Shown: piece after piece, positions 50,501 to 63,239 of the stretch
Position numbering within the stretch: position 1 is the stretch's first letter
Layout: every line of letters starts with the position of its first letter
DNA from: Phallusia fumigata
Taxonomy: Eukaryota; Chordata; Ascidiacea; Phlebobranchia; Ascidiidae
Assembly (NCBI GenBank): GCA_008931825.1
Contig: QXVZ01020046.1
Location: forward strand, 128,527 to 192,526
Reading direction: 5' to 3'
DNA length: 64,000 bases
Notes under the pieces: model-generated
Seen by the model: the letters and a program-made list of their open reading frames with translations, nothing else
Told to the model about the DNA's origin: nothing
The model's database searches: none
Made by a program: the position numbers and the translations under genes

Positions 50501-53500
50501 TTTACGTTAAGTTATGTGGTTGGGGGTAATAATGGATCGTTTCCTTACTGATTCCATCAAACAAGTTTGGTCGTTTTCTGACATTGCAAACCAAAGACGG
50601 GGCAATTTCATGACATAATTTGCAGTTGTAACCTTGCTCTGTAAATATGACATGCTATAAAGAAGCTTAATGATGGTGCGATTCTCCAACCAAGGAATAA
50701 CTCGACTGCGTTTTTACTTTTTCGTTAGTTTGTTAGTTTTGGGAGCCAAATTTTGGAAAAACTGTAATGTACCAGCCGATTTATGCATTTGGAGTGACGT
50801 GTTTTGTGGAAAATGCAAACATTTTTATTAAAATAGCTTTTGTTTCTATATTCTGCAACCAAAAAACAGCGCAACAAAACAATAGCTATATAATTGTTTT
50901 TGTGTACCGTACTTTACAACATTTTTGTTGTTGAATGGTCGTGTAACTTAGTACCTTACATTGATACACCATGTGTATGTATGCGGTCGTGTTGTTCTTT
51001 GGCAATGTTGACACTTAGAGGTCATTTTGCCTCAGTAGCTTTGGGTAAACACAACCTGATTTAGAGAGACAACTGACGTCACGGCACAGACGCCTCCGCA
51101 TCCGATGGTGTCGGGTGGTCCAGCACTGATTGTGCGCATAGCGGATGTGTCGTGACTTTGACCTTCAGTAACCCAAGGTCGGCACGTGACACCTACGTTT
51201 TTGTGCAAGTAAGACTTCGGCAGGGCTTTTTGCTCTGGTAATCGTTACGTACACCGCTATTTCTATAACGAAACGAGCCGTAACTTCCAACGTGGCGATG
51301 CGTATGCTTGCGTAGTCGCTTGGTGAAACGTGTTGTACTGGTCGATCAATCTTATGTTGCTTTTAGCACATTTCCCTTCTTGCCCAGATGACCTTATACA
51401 AATGACTTATTGGCTGTAGTAAAGTTTAGTACTTTTAAACCAGTGGTTCTTAACCTTTTCACAGCACATGGACCTTTTCCTGAAAAAAATTAATGACTCA
51501 CTCCCGTTTTTGACTAGCAAGACATAATTTATTTTCCTATTCAATACATCTACTTTCCACCTAAAAGTTCATATTTACCTAATATGTTGCGCAATGTGAA
51601 AACGCTTCGACTAGCCTCCATTCAGGCTAAGTAATATATTAAAATGTCAGTGTTGAAGCACTAAAAGTTGTCATCATTCTCGGATGTTGGGAGTAAGATG
51701 TTGTAAAACTTCAAACTTCTTGTAATATGGTGCTTTAGTTCAGAAACTGTCGTGATTTTTGATATATCTTGATCCCTTGAAACAAAAAAGCGTTTTATCA
51801 CATTTTTGTCTTGTCACGTATCTTTTCTTGCTGGAGTTTTTCGAAGCTTGAAAAAGGAGAAAACTGATGTTTTATAATGTTATTGTGTTCGAACGGGATG
51901 AGCGTAGTGGGGTGTGTTCTAATACCGACCTGTGATTAATGACTGGATAAAAGTAAATCCTTGCACCACGAAGTCCGCCTTTGTCCACGTGCCCAAATCG
52001 AACATATGTGCACTGATGCTTGACATACCGCCATTGATGCGCGGTTATGCGTGACGATTGCCATTTTTAGGCTATCATTCAGCCTCCATTTTCAAAACGT
52101 TTCTAAACCGACGTAGTTTTCGTATTTTTTTCTAAACTATGGTTGCCTGGCGCTGTTTGATATAGTTATTGAACAAAGTCCATATTTTGGTGCTTTAACT
52201 ACATTTGGCAGGGCTTTGTACTTTAAGCTGTACGAGTGTAATCACAAATGGAGGCTCGTGCTATTTCACGTTTGCTAGATATTTTGAAAGGGAGTATTTA
52301 TTTTAAGAAAACGCTCAAAAAAGCTTTAAACGTGTTTCCTTTACGATTTCAAATACCTTGGTGCAGTTAAATATACATCGGTATTGGACGCAACATAATG
52401 TAAACCGTCATTTGGCCCATTTCATGGGTAATAATTCTGTGGTTTAAAAAACTATCGCTAACAGCAGTGTTCCCCAACATTTTTGTGGTCGCGTACCACT
52501 TGGAGGTAACGCAATGTCGCCGCGTACCACCCAGTTCCAGAAAAAGCAATTTCGACAAAAACATTGTTTATTTTCTGCATCGAATGATATGCAACAAGGA
52601 ACGCAGGTATTAATGCGCGAGAGGTGCTCACGTAGCACTTGGAATGCCGTCGCGTACGACCAGTTGGGAAACCCTGACTTACAGGCATAATCCGCAATGA
52701 AAGCAGTAAAAATCATTCAATTAAACCAGTTCCGAATTGGGGCCTTGTTTCAAAAACGACCATTCGTTTAACTGCACAATGCTTGATCATAAACGTTATT
52801 AATCGCTCAGGTAAATATGTTTTTTTCGAAACCGTCACAATCAGCAACCGAGGCCAAACAAGGTTAAACAACAACGACTCCAGACGAAAATAAAGTTCAC
52901 GGTGATATGCAATTAAGTCCCATTACATGCGGACAACAAGTTACTCTGTGCTTCAAGCGACCTGAACTCGAATGAACCATCAACGTCACATGCAGTATGA
53001 CGTCACAAAGGAAATACGCGCATGTAGGTTACTCTAGTTCATCCATTGAGTGATTCTTGCTCCCACATCCTCTTCGCTGTTTGACAGGACCAGGAAGTCT
53101 GAGATTCTTTTGTTGATTGGCCCGCATGATGAGACTGTTGGCATTTAAAAGCACATGTAACCAGCTATGAATTTTATGCGAGCGCGCTATTATTGGCTTT
53201 GTTGGCTCATTTGGTGGGCTGATACTAGGTGACGTATTCCTCGAATAAACAACTAGGTCTGTTACCAATGTCTGTTTTTGTTTGACTGTAATATGTTCAA
53301 TTGCGCTTCATTCACATTATTCCTCGTGATTTTCCTCGAACTTAGACACAGCTGTGCCCACCTTGTTGCACAACATTGAAAGTAATTTGCTTGAAATACC
53401 TTTACATTTGCTTAAAAGGGGCATATACTTCTGGTTTATGAAACCATAATTGGGATGACAGCTCAATTGCGACCTAACTAAACACAAACTACAAAATAAC

Positions 53501-56500
53501 AAACATAGTGAAATGAAACAATACATTATGTACCACCAGAAATTTTTTGGCCTGGGAAAAACGTAACTTAAAAATGAAACTATAACATTGACTGAAGTGG
53601 ATCATTTTGCTACTATAACATTGACTGAAGTGGATCAACCCATGTGACCTCTTTGGTAACCTACCTTCCTTGGGCCTGATGAATTGTCTGTACGTGTGTT
53701 GAGGTCACCCTCTCTAATTCTTTGATGTGTCATGGTACTATGTCAGTAAGTTTAAGGGAACCCTGGGGGGGGAGGGTTTAGTTGTAGACTTTTTTAACTT
53801 TTAAGTTCAGACCCGGCCTTTGAAAGTATTCCACATCGAAAAACAGAATCCAAATATTTCTGTCGCCAATATGCGAAAAAGTAGACCCTGTAACTAAAAC
53901 CCTAGATTAATTTCTGCAACTGTACTGTTTACGACGTAGTTATTATACGTTACACCAAGATATACTTTTTTAGGCGTTGAAAAAGAAGGAAAGTGAGCAG
54001 CATCAGCTATTGGACGGCCTTGTAAAGGAAAAACAAGCGAAGATGGAGCGAATGATGGCGCTAAAGAGCGATCTTCTTAAAACAGTGAGCAGTAAGGTGA
54101 TCGACCATTACCTGGAAGACTGTCTCAATAAAGGTGTGCACGGAAGTTTGATTCCATTAAAAAAACGACTATTGTGGCCATTTTTAATGATTGATGCTGG
54201 GACATTCTGCTGGGTACTAAATAAAAGGTTCAGAGGCAGTGTTTTTCAACCTTTTTGCTTACGCGGCCCAGATAACGTTTTGAAAAAAAATCTCGTGGCC
54301 GACTAGATCATCCTTATGGCAAGCTTCCCACAGTGTGAGCTTTTTATAACACAAAATCGCGTTGTTTTGAACCAATGAATACAATCAATTAGTATCTTAG
54401 TTCTTGCGGAAAATAAGGATTTTAAATCATTCGCCTTTTTGATTGGGGCTTATAACTTATCATGACGAGTCGAACGGTTTCAGTAGCATGGTATAGATTG
54501 GGGTGCAACTCTTTGTTTAAATTCACGTGTGATGTAATATTTCTCGTGACGAACTAAACAGGACATGCCAAATGAGTTATTTTTACACTTATGTGAGCAC
54601 ATTTATCAAAGACATTCTGTTGCTTTACCTCGTGGCAAGTCTGGGCACTTCTGTGTAAGAAGTAAATTCACACGGTGGAGTTTTTTGTATCCTCTCCTTT
54701 ATTTTGGCCTACTTTGCTGTAGACCTTCTTGCCCACATTCTCCATATGTTTTTAACTCTTAGATTACGCGCAAGAGGAAACCTCGTCAGTGTCCTCACTT
54801 CAAACATCCGGGATGTTAGAGGACGACCAGCAGTCGACATCCACTGCGTCAGGTTCAGTCACAAAAAATCTAAAAATGTTTAGAGCTTACAAATTCTTTA
54901 TTAATGCCAGCAAAATTACTACTACATACTACTAATCACTACTGCGTGTTGTTGCTTTTGTTTTTGTTAAACCAAGCATCCCTCTTGTTCCGTTTCCATT
55001 AAACTGTCTTTGTGCGAACTTAAATTTTGCACTGAAATTTTGGCATCCATTCATTGTGACTTTGTTCTTCCGCCACCCTATGTCATAACTTAATAAGTCC
55101 CTAAATTAAATTTCATTCTTTTGTTCTTTTGTTGTGTCCTTAACCTGTTATCACTTTTCATTCTATGCAGAAGCCGAAGAAGAGGAAATGAAAGCGTCGT
55201 TGTCTTTTCTTCCACGTTCCCCGGATCTCATCCGGGACATTGTTGTCTACCCTCCAACTTCCAACACCAACCGCCCTCCGCGTCGGCGCATTGTACCCAC
55301 CAGCGGGGCGCAACCCCCAAACTCCACTCAGCCCCCTTTGGACCCCCAACGACCAATCAACACCACCAACCCATCAAGTGAAGTTCGACGCACCGCGGGG
55401 CCCCAAAGGTCTCCTATGAAGCTCTACGGCACACCTTCTGGTCGCTCGGCTACTCCTTCGCCTCCTTCTAACTGTTATTCGTTTTTTCCGCGGTTTCACA
55501 TCGGCAGCGGAGGCAGTCCGCCACTTCTGTCGTCCAATAACTCAACAAAACTGCAGAAACCCATTGAATCTATGGTGTTTGGCCAAAGAACGCGGACAGG
55601 TGACAACGGCGCTGTTGCAAACCCGGTATACAAAGTGCTAAGCAGCCTTCCCTTAACATCGACTTCGGAGCCCGCAAAACCGGCCAACATGGTCGCGGGA
55701 CAATCCCAGGTTTTGAACATCCAGCCAACGCCGTCGGCTGTACCCGCTGCTGCAGTTTCAGTTGTTGACTCGGACGCTAGGGTTTCAACTCCTGTGTCGA
55801 TCCGCCATAACGCTGGTGTTGTGTTGGGCGCTGACGGTCGTGTTTCGTTGCCGTCGTTTTCCGGGTACCAAGTCAAGGTAAATCTCTCGGTTTTCATTGG
55901 TTAGGTTATAGATACAGAAAATGCATGCACGTTGTATCACACGAATAAAAAATCGTTGAGGATGGTTTATTTTATTGCGTTGTATTTCTATTTGAGCATC
56001 AAAATGAGCATCAAGGATTGAATATGTATTTATTTTGCGCTTAATCTCCGCAGAAAAACAAAATTTGTCTGATTTTATTTATGCATTTGTCGTCCGCAGG
56101 TGAAGTACGTCAACCCCACCATATCTGTAAACGCTAACACAACGCCCAGCCAATCACACATGCCCATGAAGAAACGTCACTATGACGTCAGTAGCTTCTC
56201 GGCGGCCACAACCAGCACGGCGAACCGTCCCCGATCCTTTATGTCGTCTGTAAGTGACAGCACCCCGAAACTAACCTCACTGTACGTCGGTGCAACCGCT
56301 GCGGTCTTGGGTCGCGATAACTCGGAAACCGGCATCTCGACTTCGGATACCGAAAGCGACCGAGACTCTCCGATGTTTATCGACCAGTCCCGAGTAAATG
56401 CGAAGGTGCCGCAGTGGATGAAAAGCGCCGCTGGGAGGGAGTGGACCGAGTACAGGAACAAGGATGTGACTAAGAAGAAACCTGTGATTCAGGTCCATCC

Positions 56501-58467
56501 GTACGAGCCCCCAAAGGCATCCGGAGCGGCGTCTGTTGCCAAGACGACGGATTATCGACCAAAAGCCACTTTCAGCTTGTGGGATCGAAAACACCATGCC
56601 AGTAAGTTGTTTTTTTTATTCTTGAGAATCCATCAAGCTGCTTTTGCGCTGTGCCTAGCTGCTAATGTACTGTCAATGTTAAACTGATTTAACACCTGAA
56701 ACAACCTTGGCAGTAACCATGACGACAGCTACAAATTGGCGCGGAAAGCAACTTCTTACGTCAAAGACTAAAACGAGTGTTATTTCATCCGGACCACCAG
56801 CATCTTCCACTCTTCCAGCTCCGACGTCAATGACGCAGGTATGTTGTTTACGACGTCATTTTACATCGAATTACATTTAAATGAAAGTTTTTTTGTTCTG
56901 TTTAACTTTATTTTGTCGTAAATACTATATTATTCCCGTGGTACAGGACTGTTTTTATTTTACTTATTAGGTTTCATACACCACGCTGCAAAAAGCCACA
57001 AAACCGACGATCCCATCTGCACTAGTGGTGGGTCAACAGAATTCCGCGTCACCGCAAGCTGTCGCTGTGGAGACGTCAGTTGGTAAATCAACAGCACCAC
57101 CCCAAGGTAAGTTTATTCTTTTCGCTGGATAAAATATTACAACACTATTTGCAAAAATAAAAATATTTGGTTCACCACCAGTTTCCACACATCTGCAACT
57201 GACACCACAACCAGCAACCAGCTCGGACCACCCGCGGACCAGCGTTGGTGCAAATGGTGTGATCCACATACCAGGTCAAACCATCCCCAACTACCAAACC
57301 CTACCTGCTTCGGTCGCGGGCAACCAGATGGCTTACCAGATTATACAAGCACCGTATATGGCCCCGGCGTTTTCTACTGCCGGACCAGTTAACACCACTC
57401 AAATGGCAAGCGGATCCGTACAAGGTCAACCAGCGGTCGCGTATGTCATGAATGCCCCGACGGAAGGGAAGGACGTGACTCCAGGGGACCGCTCTGCGGT
57501 TCTGGCACCGGCCAATATGCCCTTAATGATTCCTGTTGGGTACGTGATGTACCCAGGCAACATCGGAGTCTCAGTTGCCCAACACGGCGTCCAGTTTGCA
57601 AATTTGCAAGCACCACCTGCCGCCAAGATGCTGGCCCAGCCCACGGGCCAAATGAGCCTCCAAACACTACACTCTAGCGGCACCAAGCGGCCACACTCCC
57701 CTCCGCCAGCCGACAGTTTGCGTAAACGCGCTGGCTCCACAGACAGCGCCAGTAGCTCAACCGTATCGGTCGAGTCTCTGGACAACGACAAGCGCGATCA
57801 ACCAAAACGACCCAGAGTGAACCCGTCGCGTGATCCTATTTCAGTCGCTCCAACAAATCACGTGGTACAGAGCCTACCGATTGATAAAACGTCATCGCAG
57901 GCTCATACTCAGTTTTTGGTGCCTGGGAACCACGGTTTTGTGATGGCGAATAACGGCTCGGCGATTCCGATCAACTTACTTGGTTACCCGCTGCAGTCGT
58001 ATCCGGCAGGTGGCGCCGGTGGGATTCAGGCAGTGCAGATGGCTGGTTTGCCTGCCAACCAGGGCGGACTTGGTCAGGTGCGTATGAATTAAAAAGAGTT
58101 ATAACAGAAGTTAAACAATTAAAATGAATTGGGTGGTGTTTTGCCTGTGAAGACATAGAGAATGATGCACATTAAAATCCAAAATAATTATAGTTTTGGG
58201 CCTTTTGGCTGCACACATGGCCACACACCATTTAAACATTGTTGGCGCGGTAAAGTTGATTTTAAACTTGTAATAACGCTTTGAAATAGCTGTTTTTTGT
58301 GTTTGATTGTTTAGATATTGACCCTCCCACAAGGCATCGGGCTGCAACTAGCCTCTTCGGTTGCCATGACTACGTCGGTCGGTGGGCAACAGACACTGAC
58401 GTCACCCGTCACGCTGCAGGTCATGCCGGCCCCCTCCCCACAAACACACCAGGACAAGCCAAGTTGA
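38526..58467 (+). CDS. MNT: MNT-like MAX-binding bHLH-zipper transcriptional repressor
   Basis: Fourteen exons: 38526-38769, 41733-41845, 42064-42241, 43615-43903, 44279-44329, 45391-45502, 53974-54133, 54763-54852, 55171-55877, 56100-56601, 56714-56838, 56971-57106, 57182-58077, 58315-58467. They total 3756 nt, 1251 residues, all in phase. The start MSLHTLLAAVEFLE is the Sin3-interaction helix (human MNT: MSIETLLEAARFLE). The bHLH runs about 282-329, with basic region HNQLEKNRRAHLKERFEALK (His, Glu and Arg contacts present) and helix 2 SSNLTILKAALRHIQ. The leucine zipper is about 330-372. An acidic DDQQSTSTAS block near 402-412 is also found in human MNT. The long Ser/Pro/Thr/Gln-rich C-terminal region makes it about twice human length (582). 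It acts in the nucleus as a MAX partner that recruits Sin3 and opposes MYC at CACGTG. An 8.5 kb intron separates helix 2 from the zipper. Confidence 0.93.
39254..40140. promoter_or_regulatory. E-box (CACGTG) cluster in MNT intron 1
   Basis: CACGTG at 39254, 39286, 39302, 40111 and 40135, in a stretch richer in CG than its surroundings. It is a candidate intronic enhancer or alternative promoter responding to MYC/MAX/MNT or related bHLH-zip factors. Inferred from motif density only. Confidence 0.4.
43070..43500. mobile_element. hAT-like MITE, complete
   Basis: Perfect 16-base terminal inverted repeats begin CAGTGGTTCCCAACCT. The flanks ATTTAATA (43062-43069) and ATTTAATG (43501-43508) are an 8-base target duplication with one mismatch, as made by hAT transposases. 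431 bp, no ORF, so non-autonomous. It lies in MNT intron 3. Confidence 0.88.
46577..46610 (+). mobile_element. hAT-like MITE left end, fragment
   Basis: CAGTGATTCTCAAACTGGGT matches the inverted right end of the element at 48906 (CAGTGATTCTCAAAGTTGG). No right end found nearby. MNT intron 6. Confidence 0.35.
48906..49112. mobile_element. hAT-like MITE, complete, diverged
   Basis: Left end CAGTGTTTCTTAAC and right end GAGAATCACTG form imperfect inverted repeats around about 207 bp. The interior repeats GGACCAC and CGCGGACCA, typical of this MITE class. The target duplication is unclear. MNT intron 6. Confidence 0.65.
51441..51480 (+). mobile_element. hAT-like MITE left end
   Basis: CAGTGGTTCTTAACCTTTTC is close to the left end at 43070. 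I could not place the right end. MNT intron 6. Confidence 0.45.
52465..52676. mobile_element. hAT-like MITE, complete short copy
   Basis: Terminal repeats CAGTGTTCCCCAAC and the inverse of GTTGGGAAACCCTG agree at 12 of 14 positions. The flanks GCTAACAG and ACTTACAG agree at 6 of 8, as for an old hAT target duplication. 212 bp, no ORF; interior reads GTCGCGTACCAC. MNT intron 6. Confidence 0.7.
54237..54275 (+). mobile_element. hAT-like MITE left end, fragment
   Basis: CAGTGTTTTTCAACCTTTTT followed by GCGGCCCAG resembles the family start. No matching right end found. It lies in MNT intron 7. Confidence 0.4.
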
Positions 58468-60559
58468 CGTCACCAATGACGTTTATCTTCGAAAGAGTGC
58501 AATAGCGACAGAAGCAGTTGAATTGTACATTTTGGTACAATTGCTTTTTTAAGTTTTTTTTATTTCAGATGCAGCAAGGTCATGGGTTTTAATAGCGTCA
58601 AACGAAGCAACAGTGCTTTTAAGTGTTAAAACCGTCAGTGCTCGTCGAGCGTTTACGAAAAAAAAGAATATTGTCAAAAACAATGTCGGGATAGCAAGTT
58701 TTTGCAAGAGGAAACCCGAAACAAAAAGCGATGGACCAACAATTTTGGATGATCAGAATTGTTTTCTGGCAATTTTAAATTAGTAATCTCCTGTTCGTCA
58801 TGGCAAAGCATAATGGCATTGGAAGTTGTATTGCACTTTATTTTGGGTAACGCATTTTTTGGTATTGCATTGTTCAGGTTGTAAAGCGTTCTACCCAAAA
58901 AAGTTTTGAACAAACTCCGGTAAAGCAACAATATAATACTTCTTTCGAACGAATCTTGGAGTCCAACTGTTTTAAATAAGCGATGGAGCGTCGTAGCGCA
59001 CGCTGTTTCTGGGACTGGCCAAAGGGAGCGAGTTTGGGCCTAAAATGACCCGTGAACAAGGCCTGAACAAACCTTGTTTAAACGTCGCCTTCATAATAGC
59101 TGTCAGATTGCATGAACAATTTGTTTAAATTGACCAAGGGCAGGGTCATGATAATTTTGGTTTAGTATTTCCCGCCCCGGGGTGCTCAGTATACTTGTGC
59201 ATTGCCTCAACTTTCCCCGTACGCTATAGTATTATAATGTCTGCCGCTTGCGCCTCAAACTTATTTTTTACGCGCATTGTGTCGTTGTCCTTGTCCACTT
59301 CGCTTTTCGCTAACTTATTTTCGTCACACTTCAACAGTTCCGCTAACAAACCTGTTTCTTTCGTTCTTCGTGCGAAATTATAATAAACTATCTGTAGAAC
59401 AAAGTGTTTTTATAGTTTAGGTTGTTTTTAATATAAGGTAAACAAGACAGCTATGTGCATTTTAACTTAGGCTATATTATGTATATTACTGTAAGGTTAT
59501 CTTGCAAGCGTTTGCTTCGTCGTTTCACTAAGGTCGTTTTCCCCGCGATATATGCTTGAGCGTCCCATCCTGGTCGCAACTATGGGTTTTTGGACAACAA
59601 GAGAAAGTTAGAAAACCTGACCTGCGTTCAGATTTAAAGTCACACCTTGCGAGTGCAGCGCTCTATTTACCGGGATACGCAAAATCTGTGTGATATCCAG
59701 CTAAAATTTGGGACGCTAAAGCAAACGCATGCGTTATTGACGGAAGAACACAACTTGTAATTATTGTCAAACTTACATCAAAGAATCTGTTTGGCTTCAG
59801 TGTGTTATATTAACCACCCTAGGTCAAACAGTTGTAGCCACAACGATTTGAAATGGCCTAAATCCGGCTATGGGTAAAGAAAATTACAACTCCTTTTTTA
59901 CGGTTATACCTTTAAACCCCTTTTTTCGACAAACTGTATAAAATCGAACGGAAACAGCTTTGCGATTGCCAAGCCTGCATAAAAAAATTTTGGGTTTTTC
60001 TCTCACATGTACACAAAGCTAGCATCTATCTATCAGTTTTATTTTATCATAAAGTTAACACGTTTTTTCATAGAAGGCAATTTGTGACAAATACACACAT
60101 TGCGTCAATAAAAGAATTGCACACATTGCGTAAAAAATTTTCACACAGTAAAAAAGTATTAAAAATATCCTCTAGTGTAAATGTGAGGAAATAGTAAAGC
60201 AGCACAATTTAAATAAGGAATGCCCGAACAGACACGAAACAGTAACAGCCTTTAAAACGGTTTGCTTGGCGTTTATCTGCTTAAAATATTTTTGCGCCTT
60301 CAAATGTAATTGCAGTCGGGAAACTGTTTTCGAAAAACTTTAATATCAACAAAAATACAAAACAAAGTCAAACATGTTTTCCTTTTTGTCATTTTTAAAC
60401 TTTGCAGGCAAAATAGCCGACAAAGTAAACCGTAGTCAGTTGTCAATTTGCCATCTCTGGCTCAGTAACACGGTTTTTCTTGATTACTGACGAAGATACC
60501 TGAGTTAAATTGGGCCTTTTTCGCATAAAACCTTAGCCCTGGGATTAGAATGTTCAACT
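58468..60559. other. MNT 3' region and spacer to DRAM-family gene D
   Basis: The first part should be MNT 3' UTR. The first AATAAA I see is at 59392-59397, about 0.9 kb after the stop. No gene recognised; short frames such as 59195-59383 are unsupported. MNT and gene D converge here. Confidence 0.5.
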
Positions 60560-63134
60560 CTACATGTTGCTTGTGTTTGGGGGTGGGTCATTTTGTTGGT
60601 TACGATCTTGGTTGCATCCGAGGCCATGTGCTTCTTCTTCGTCTTTTACAGTCAACTTTATGTTTGCACGACGGATCTTGTGCATGTCGTAACTGACAGT
60701 TCCCAGGAAGATAATAGCAGAGTAGATGAGCAACCATTCTCCAACATGCGCAACGCTTAAAAATGTTCCGTCGTTCTGCGAAGAAAAGTTGTGTTGGTTT
60801 TCAAATAGTTTGTTTCTTCAGTTTTTTAAATATTCACGTTTCGACTTTTTGAGCACACAAAAAGAAAAGACAGACAAGAAAAAATTAGAACGACAAAGTT
60901 TTTGTTTAACGGCCACAGGATCCTACTTTAAAAAAAAAACAGTATGACTAGCAGCAATGGGATATTGTTTTCATGCAAAGCACTGTGTGTCAACTTTGCT
61001 TGTCTGGTTGTCTAACCGTACGATAACAAATCTTACCTGGTGTATTGAAAGATGCAAAATATAAGACACGACCACTGATGTCAATATGTTAAGAAATATT
61101 TCTCGTGGAAATTTTGTAAAATTTTCAACTTACTTTCTATTGTACCAGCTGAAAAGTTAACTTCCAGTACGATTTTGTTACCGTTTGTTTAAAATAGTTC
61201 TTATAAATTTTAACAGTCCTTAAAAAGGATACTCAGAAAAAGAGAAAGAAGTTCCATAGCAACGATGACGATCCTCATGTAGACGACCTTTTTTAAATAG
61301 TTACTGTTTCCGGGATCTTCCGTGTTTGCAAGTTTCCATGATATGAATACTACCATGATGCTGTAGATCAGCAGCCCCACAAACGCCAGGCCGGCTCCAA
61401 TGTAGTGAACCACGGTTGGACGCTGTCAAAAAACGTATACTTGATGGGCAAGAATTGAAAATTTGTATGATGTAACTTTAACCGAGGGTGGCAATGCGGT
61501 ACATTTCGTATTAAGTTGTGCGTACCACGTACCTTGTTACGAAGGGCGTACCTTATGATTTACGCTCCGCATCGTAACCTCCTGTACCGTTATGCAATCA
61601 CTGACTATAACTACTGTTTTACAAAACCTCTTTGGCTGCAAACTTTCGCGTTTTAAAAATCGTTTTGTAGAATTTTTTAAGTAGGTGGTAAAATGTGATT
61701 AAAGACAGGCAGATATGCGAGGTCAAAAAAATGCGGCGCAGATCTAAAATAAATAATGAAACTATCTAATCGCTATTCATTATTTACTTGCAAAAAGCCA
61801 TAATACCTGAAAAGCTGCAACAACGGCCCCACCAAAACAAACCAATGCGCCAACGATCATAGCAGCCACGTTGCATTTTTGTTCTTTCTTGAAGTGCTTT
61901 ACGTACCTATTGTTAAAAACAAAAGTCACGCGAATGGCTTTGGAAGCTGATCATGGCAAAGGGTGAAATCTTCCTTAGTCGGTATGTTACCCTTTTTGAC
62001 ATAAACTCTAACGAACCTGTTTTTTAATATTAAACTTAGTTGACTTTGGTTAATTGACTGAGAAAATCTATTGCGACCAGACATTGAAAGTCCTTGTCGA
62101 AAAATATTGTGTCCTGTAGGTTTTGTAACGTTACCAGTACTTATTTGATTAAGAAATCAAACGGGGTCGACTTACCTTCAAAATATGGCCGTCGCAAACG
62201 CAGCTGTAGTACTTACTTACTTGAATTCGAAGTACACCGTAACAAAAATAAGAAAGGTTCCCACAGTTAGAAGTAGCGTAAAAATGTAGCTCTCCGGTGG
62301 CCTTTGTCCGGTTTCGCTGATGGAAGGCCATTTGGTAAGCGGGTCTACGTGTTTGTTGCTAACCGCAATCCCGAAGCTGCGTACACATTAGCTTGTTGGT
62401 CGGTGTAAGCAATTCTAATTTACAAAACCATTACGTAATCTCTAAGGCAAATGTTTAAGGCAGGCGTGTATGCCCTAAACGTTTTACACTAAAGCCAAAT
62501 ATTGACTTAGTAGGTCCAGCAAAAACCTTCAACACTGTTTTCATTAACACACGGTGATGGGCTCTTTGCCTACAAAAACTATAGACAACGTTTCACCATT
62601 TGGCGTTTTGGCTGTCTGGCAGTGTTACCATTGCCACAAAACGCTTTAGACAATTGAGTTACGTCAGAAGCGCTTAGCGTTTTTGTTCGATGGTAAAACA
62701 ATTAAAACAGTACGTTACGCCTGTTATCATTTTTCGTTGTTTGGTGTTTTTAGTAAACCGAGAAAGTTTGAAAACAAGTTTAAACCCAACTGGCAAGACA
62801 AACTGCATGGATCATGCTAAGTAAACCTAACTTCCCTCATACCAAAACCCAAAATGGCATTTGTCGGTTACTGGTAAAACAAACATACTGTTCGTTGTAT
62901 GAGGAAACTGCTTTCAGTACATAATCAAAGGTGGGTAGTTTCCTAAACCGGACGCGAGATGACGTGCTCCATACTGACAATAAAGCAGTCTTAATATACC
63001 CTCGTTTCAGAGGACTTCTTAAACATATCACCTGTGTTTGTCCAGTACTTATTCACTTACCAAACCCAAAATCCACCGCCAAGTAGCATCACAATAAATA
63101 TGGGGAAATATGCGAACGATTTCCACCTTAACAT
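60560..63134 (-). CDS. DRAM/TMEM150-family membrane protein D
   Basis: Six exons on the minus strand: 63134-63061, 62376-62221, 61906-61807, 61422-61215, 61074-61037, 60775-60560. They total 792 nt, 263 residues. Exons 2 and 3 (156 and 100 nt) and all splice phases equal those of genes A to C, so the fold and ancestry are shared. Order: MLRWKSFAYFPIFIVMLLGG (TM1), a loop with WPSISETGQRPPES (compare the GSYPPES-type loop of TMEM150A), TM2, TM3 (VAAMIVGALVCFGGAVVAAF), TM4 (VVHYIGAGLAFVGLLIYSIM), TM5, and TM6 with VGEWLLIYSAII. A polar, acidic then Pro-rich C-tail follows. The loop and HYIGAG motifs lean towards TMEM150 rather than DRAM. Start chosen at the first ATG after an upstream in-frame stop. 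The GT donor of exon 4 (GTTAAA) is weak. Confidence 0.85.
61490..61585. repeat. GTAC-rich repeat fragment in an intron of gene D
   Basis: Repeated GCGGTAC, GCGTACC, CACGTACC and TGTACCGTTATG within 95 bases, like the richer block at 20220-20460. Probably the same dispersed family, diverged. Confidence 0.4.
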
Positions 63135-63239
63135 CACACTTTCCAGACGTATTCCAGGTCACTGAATTTGAAATAGCTTCTGTTTCGTAGGAAAGCCGGT
63201 CCTGTATCTGAAGAGGTTGCACACTCTGAAAGCACTGCT

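Larger units (their letters stand above)
45503..53973. other. 8.5 kb MNT intron 6 between HLH and zipper
   Basis: No gene recognised inside. Its longest open frame (48080-48589) shows no domain and no splice context. It contains two complete hAT-like MITEs (48906, 52465) and two possible left ends (46577, 51441). CACGTG occurs at 47972, 50104, 50117, 51183 and 51986. About 49980-50300 is unusually rich in CG dinucleotides for this window and includes a pyrimidine tract near 50180-50230, so it may be an enhancer or internal promoter. Confidence 0.55.

Noticed and set aside
59195-59383. Short hydrophobic open frame downstream of MNT
   Set aside because: 62 codons, no family resemblance, likely 3' flank.
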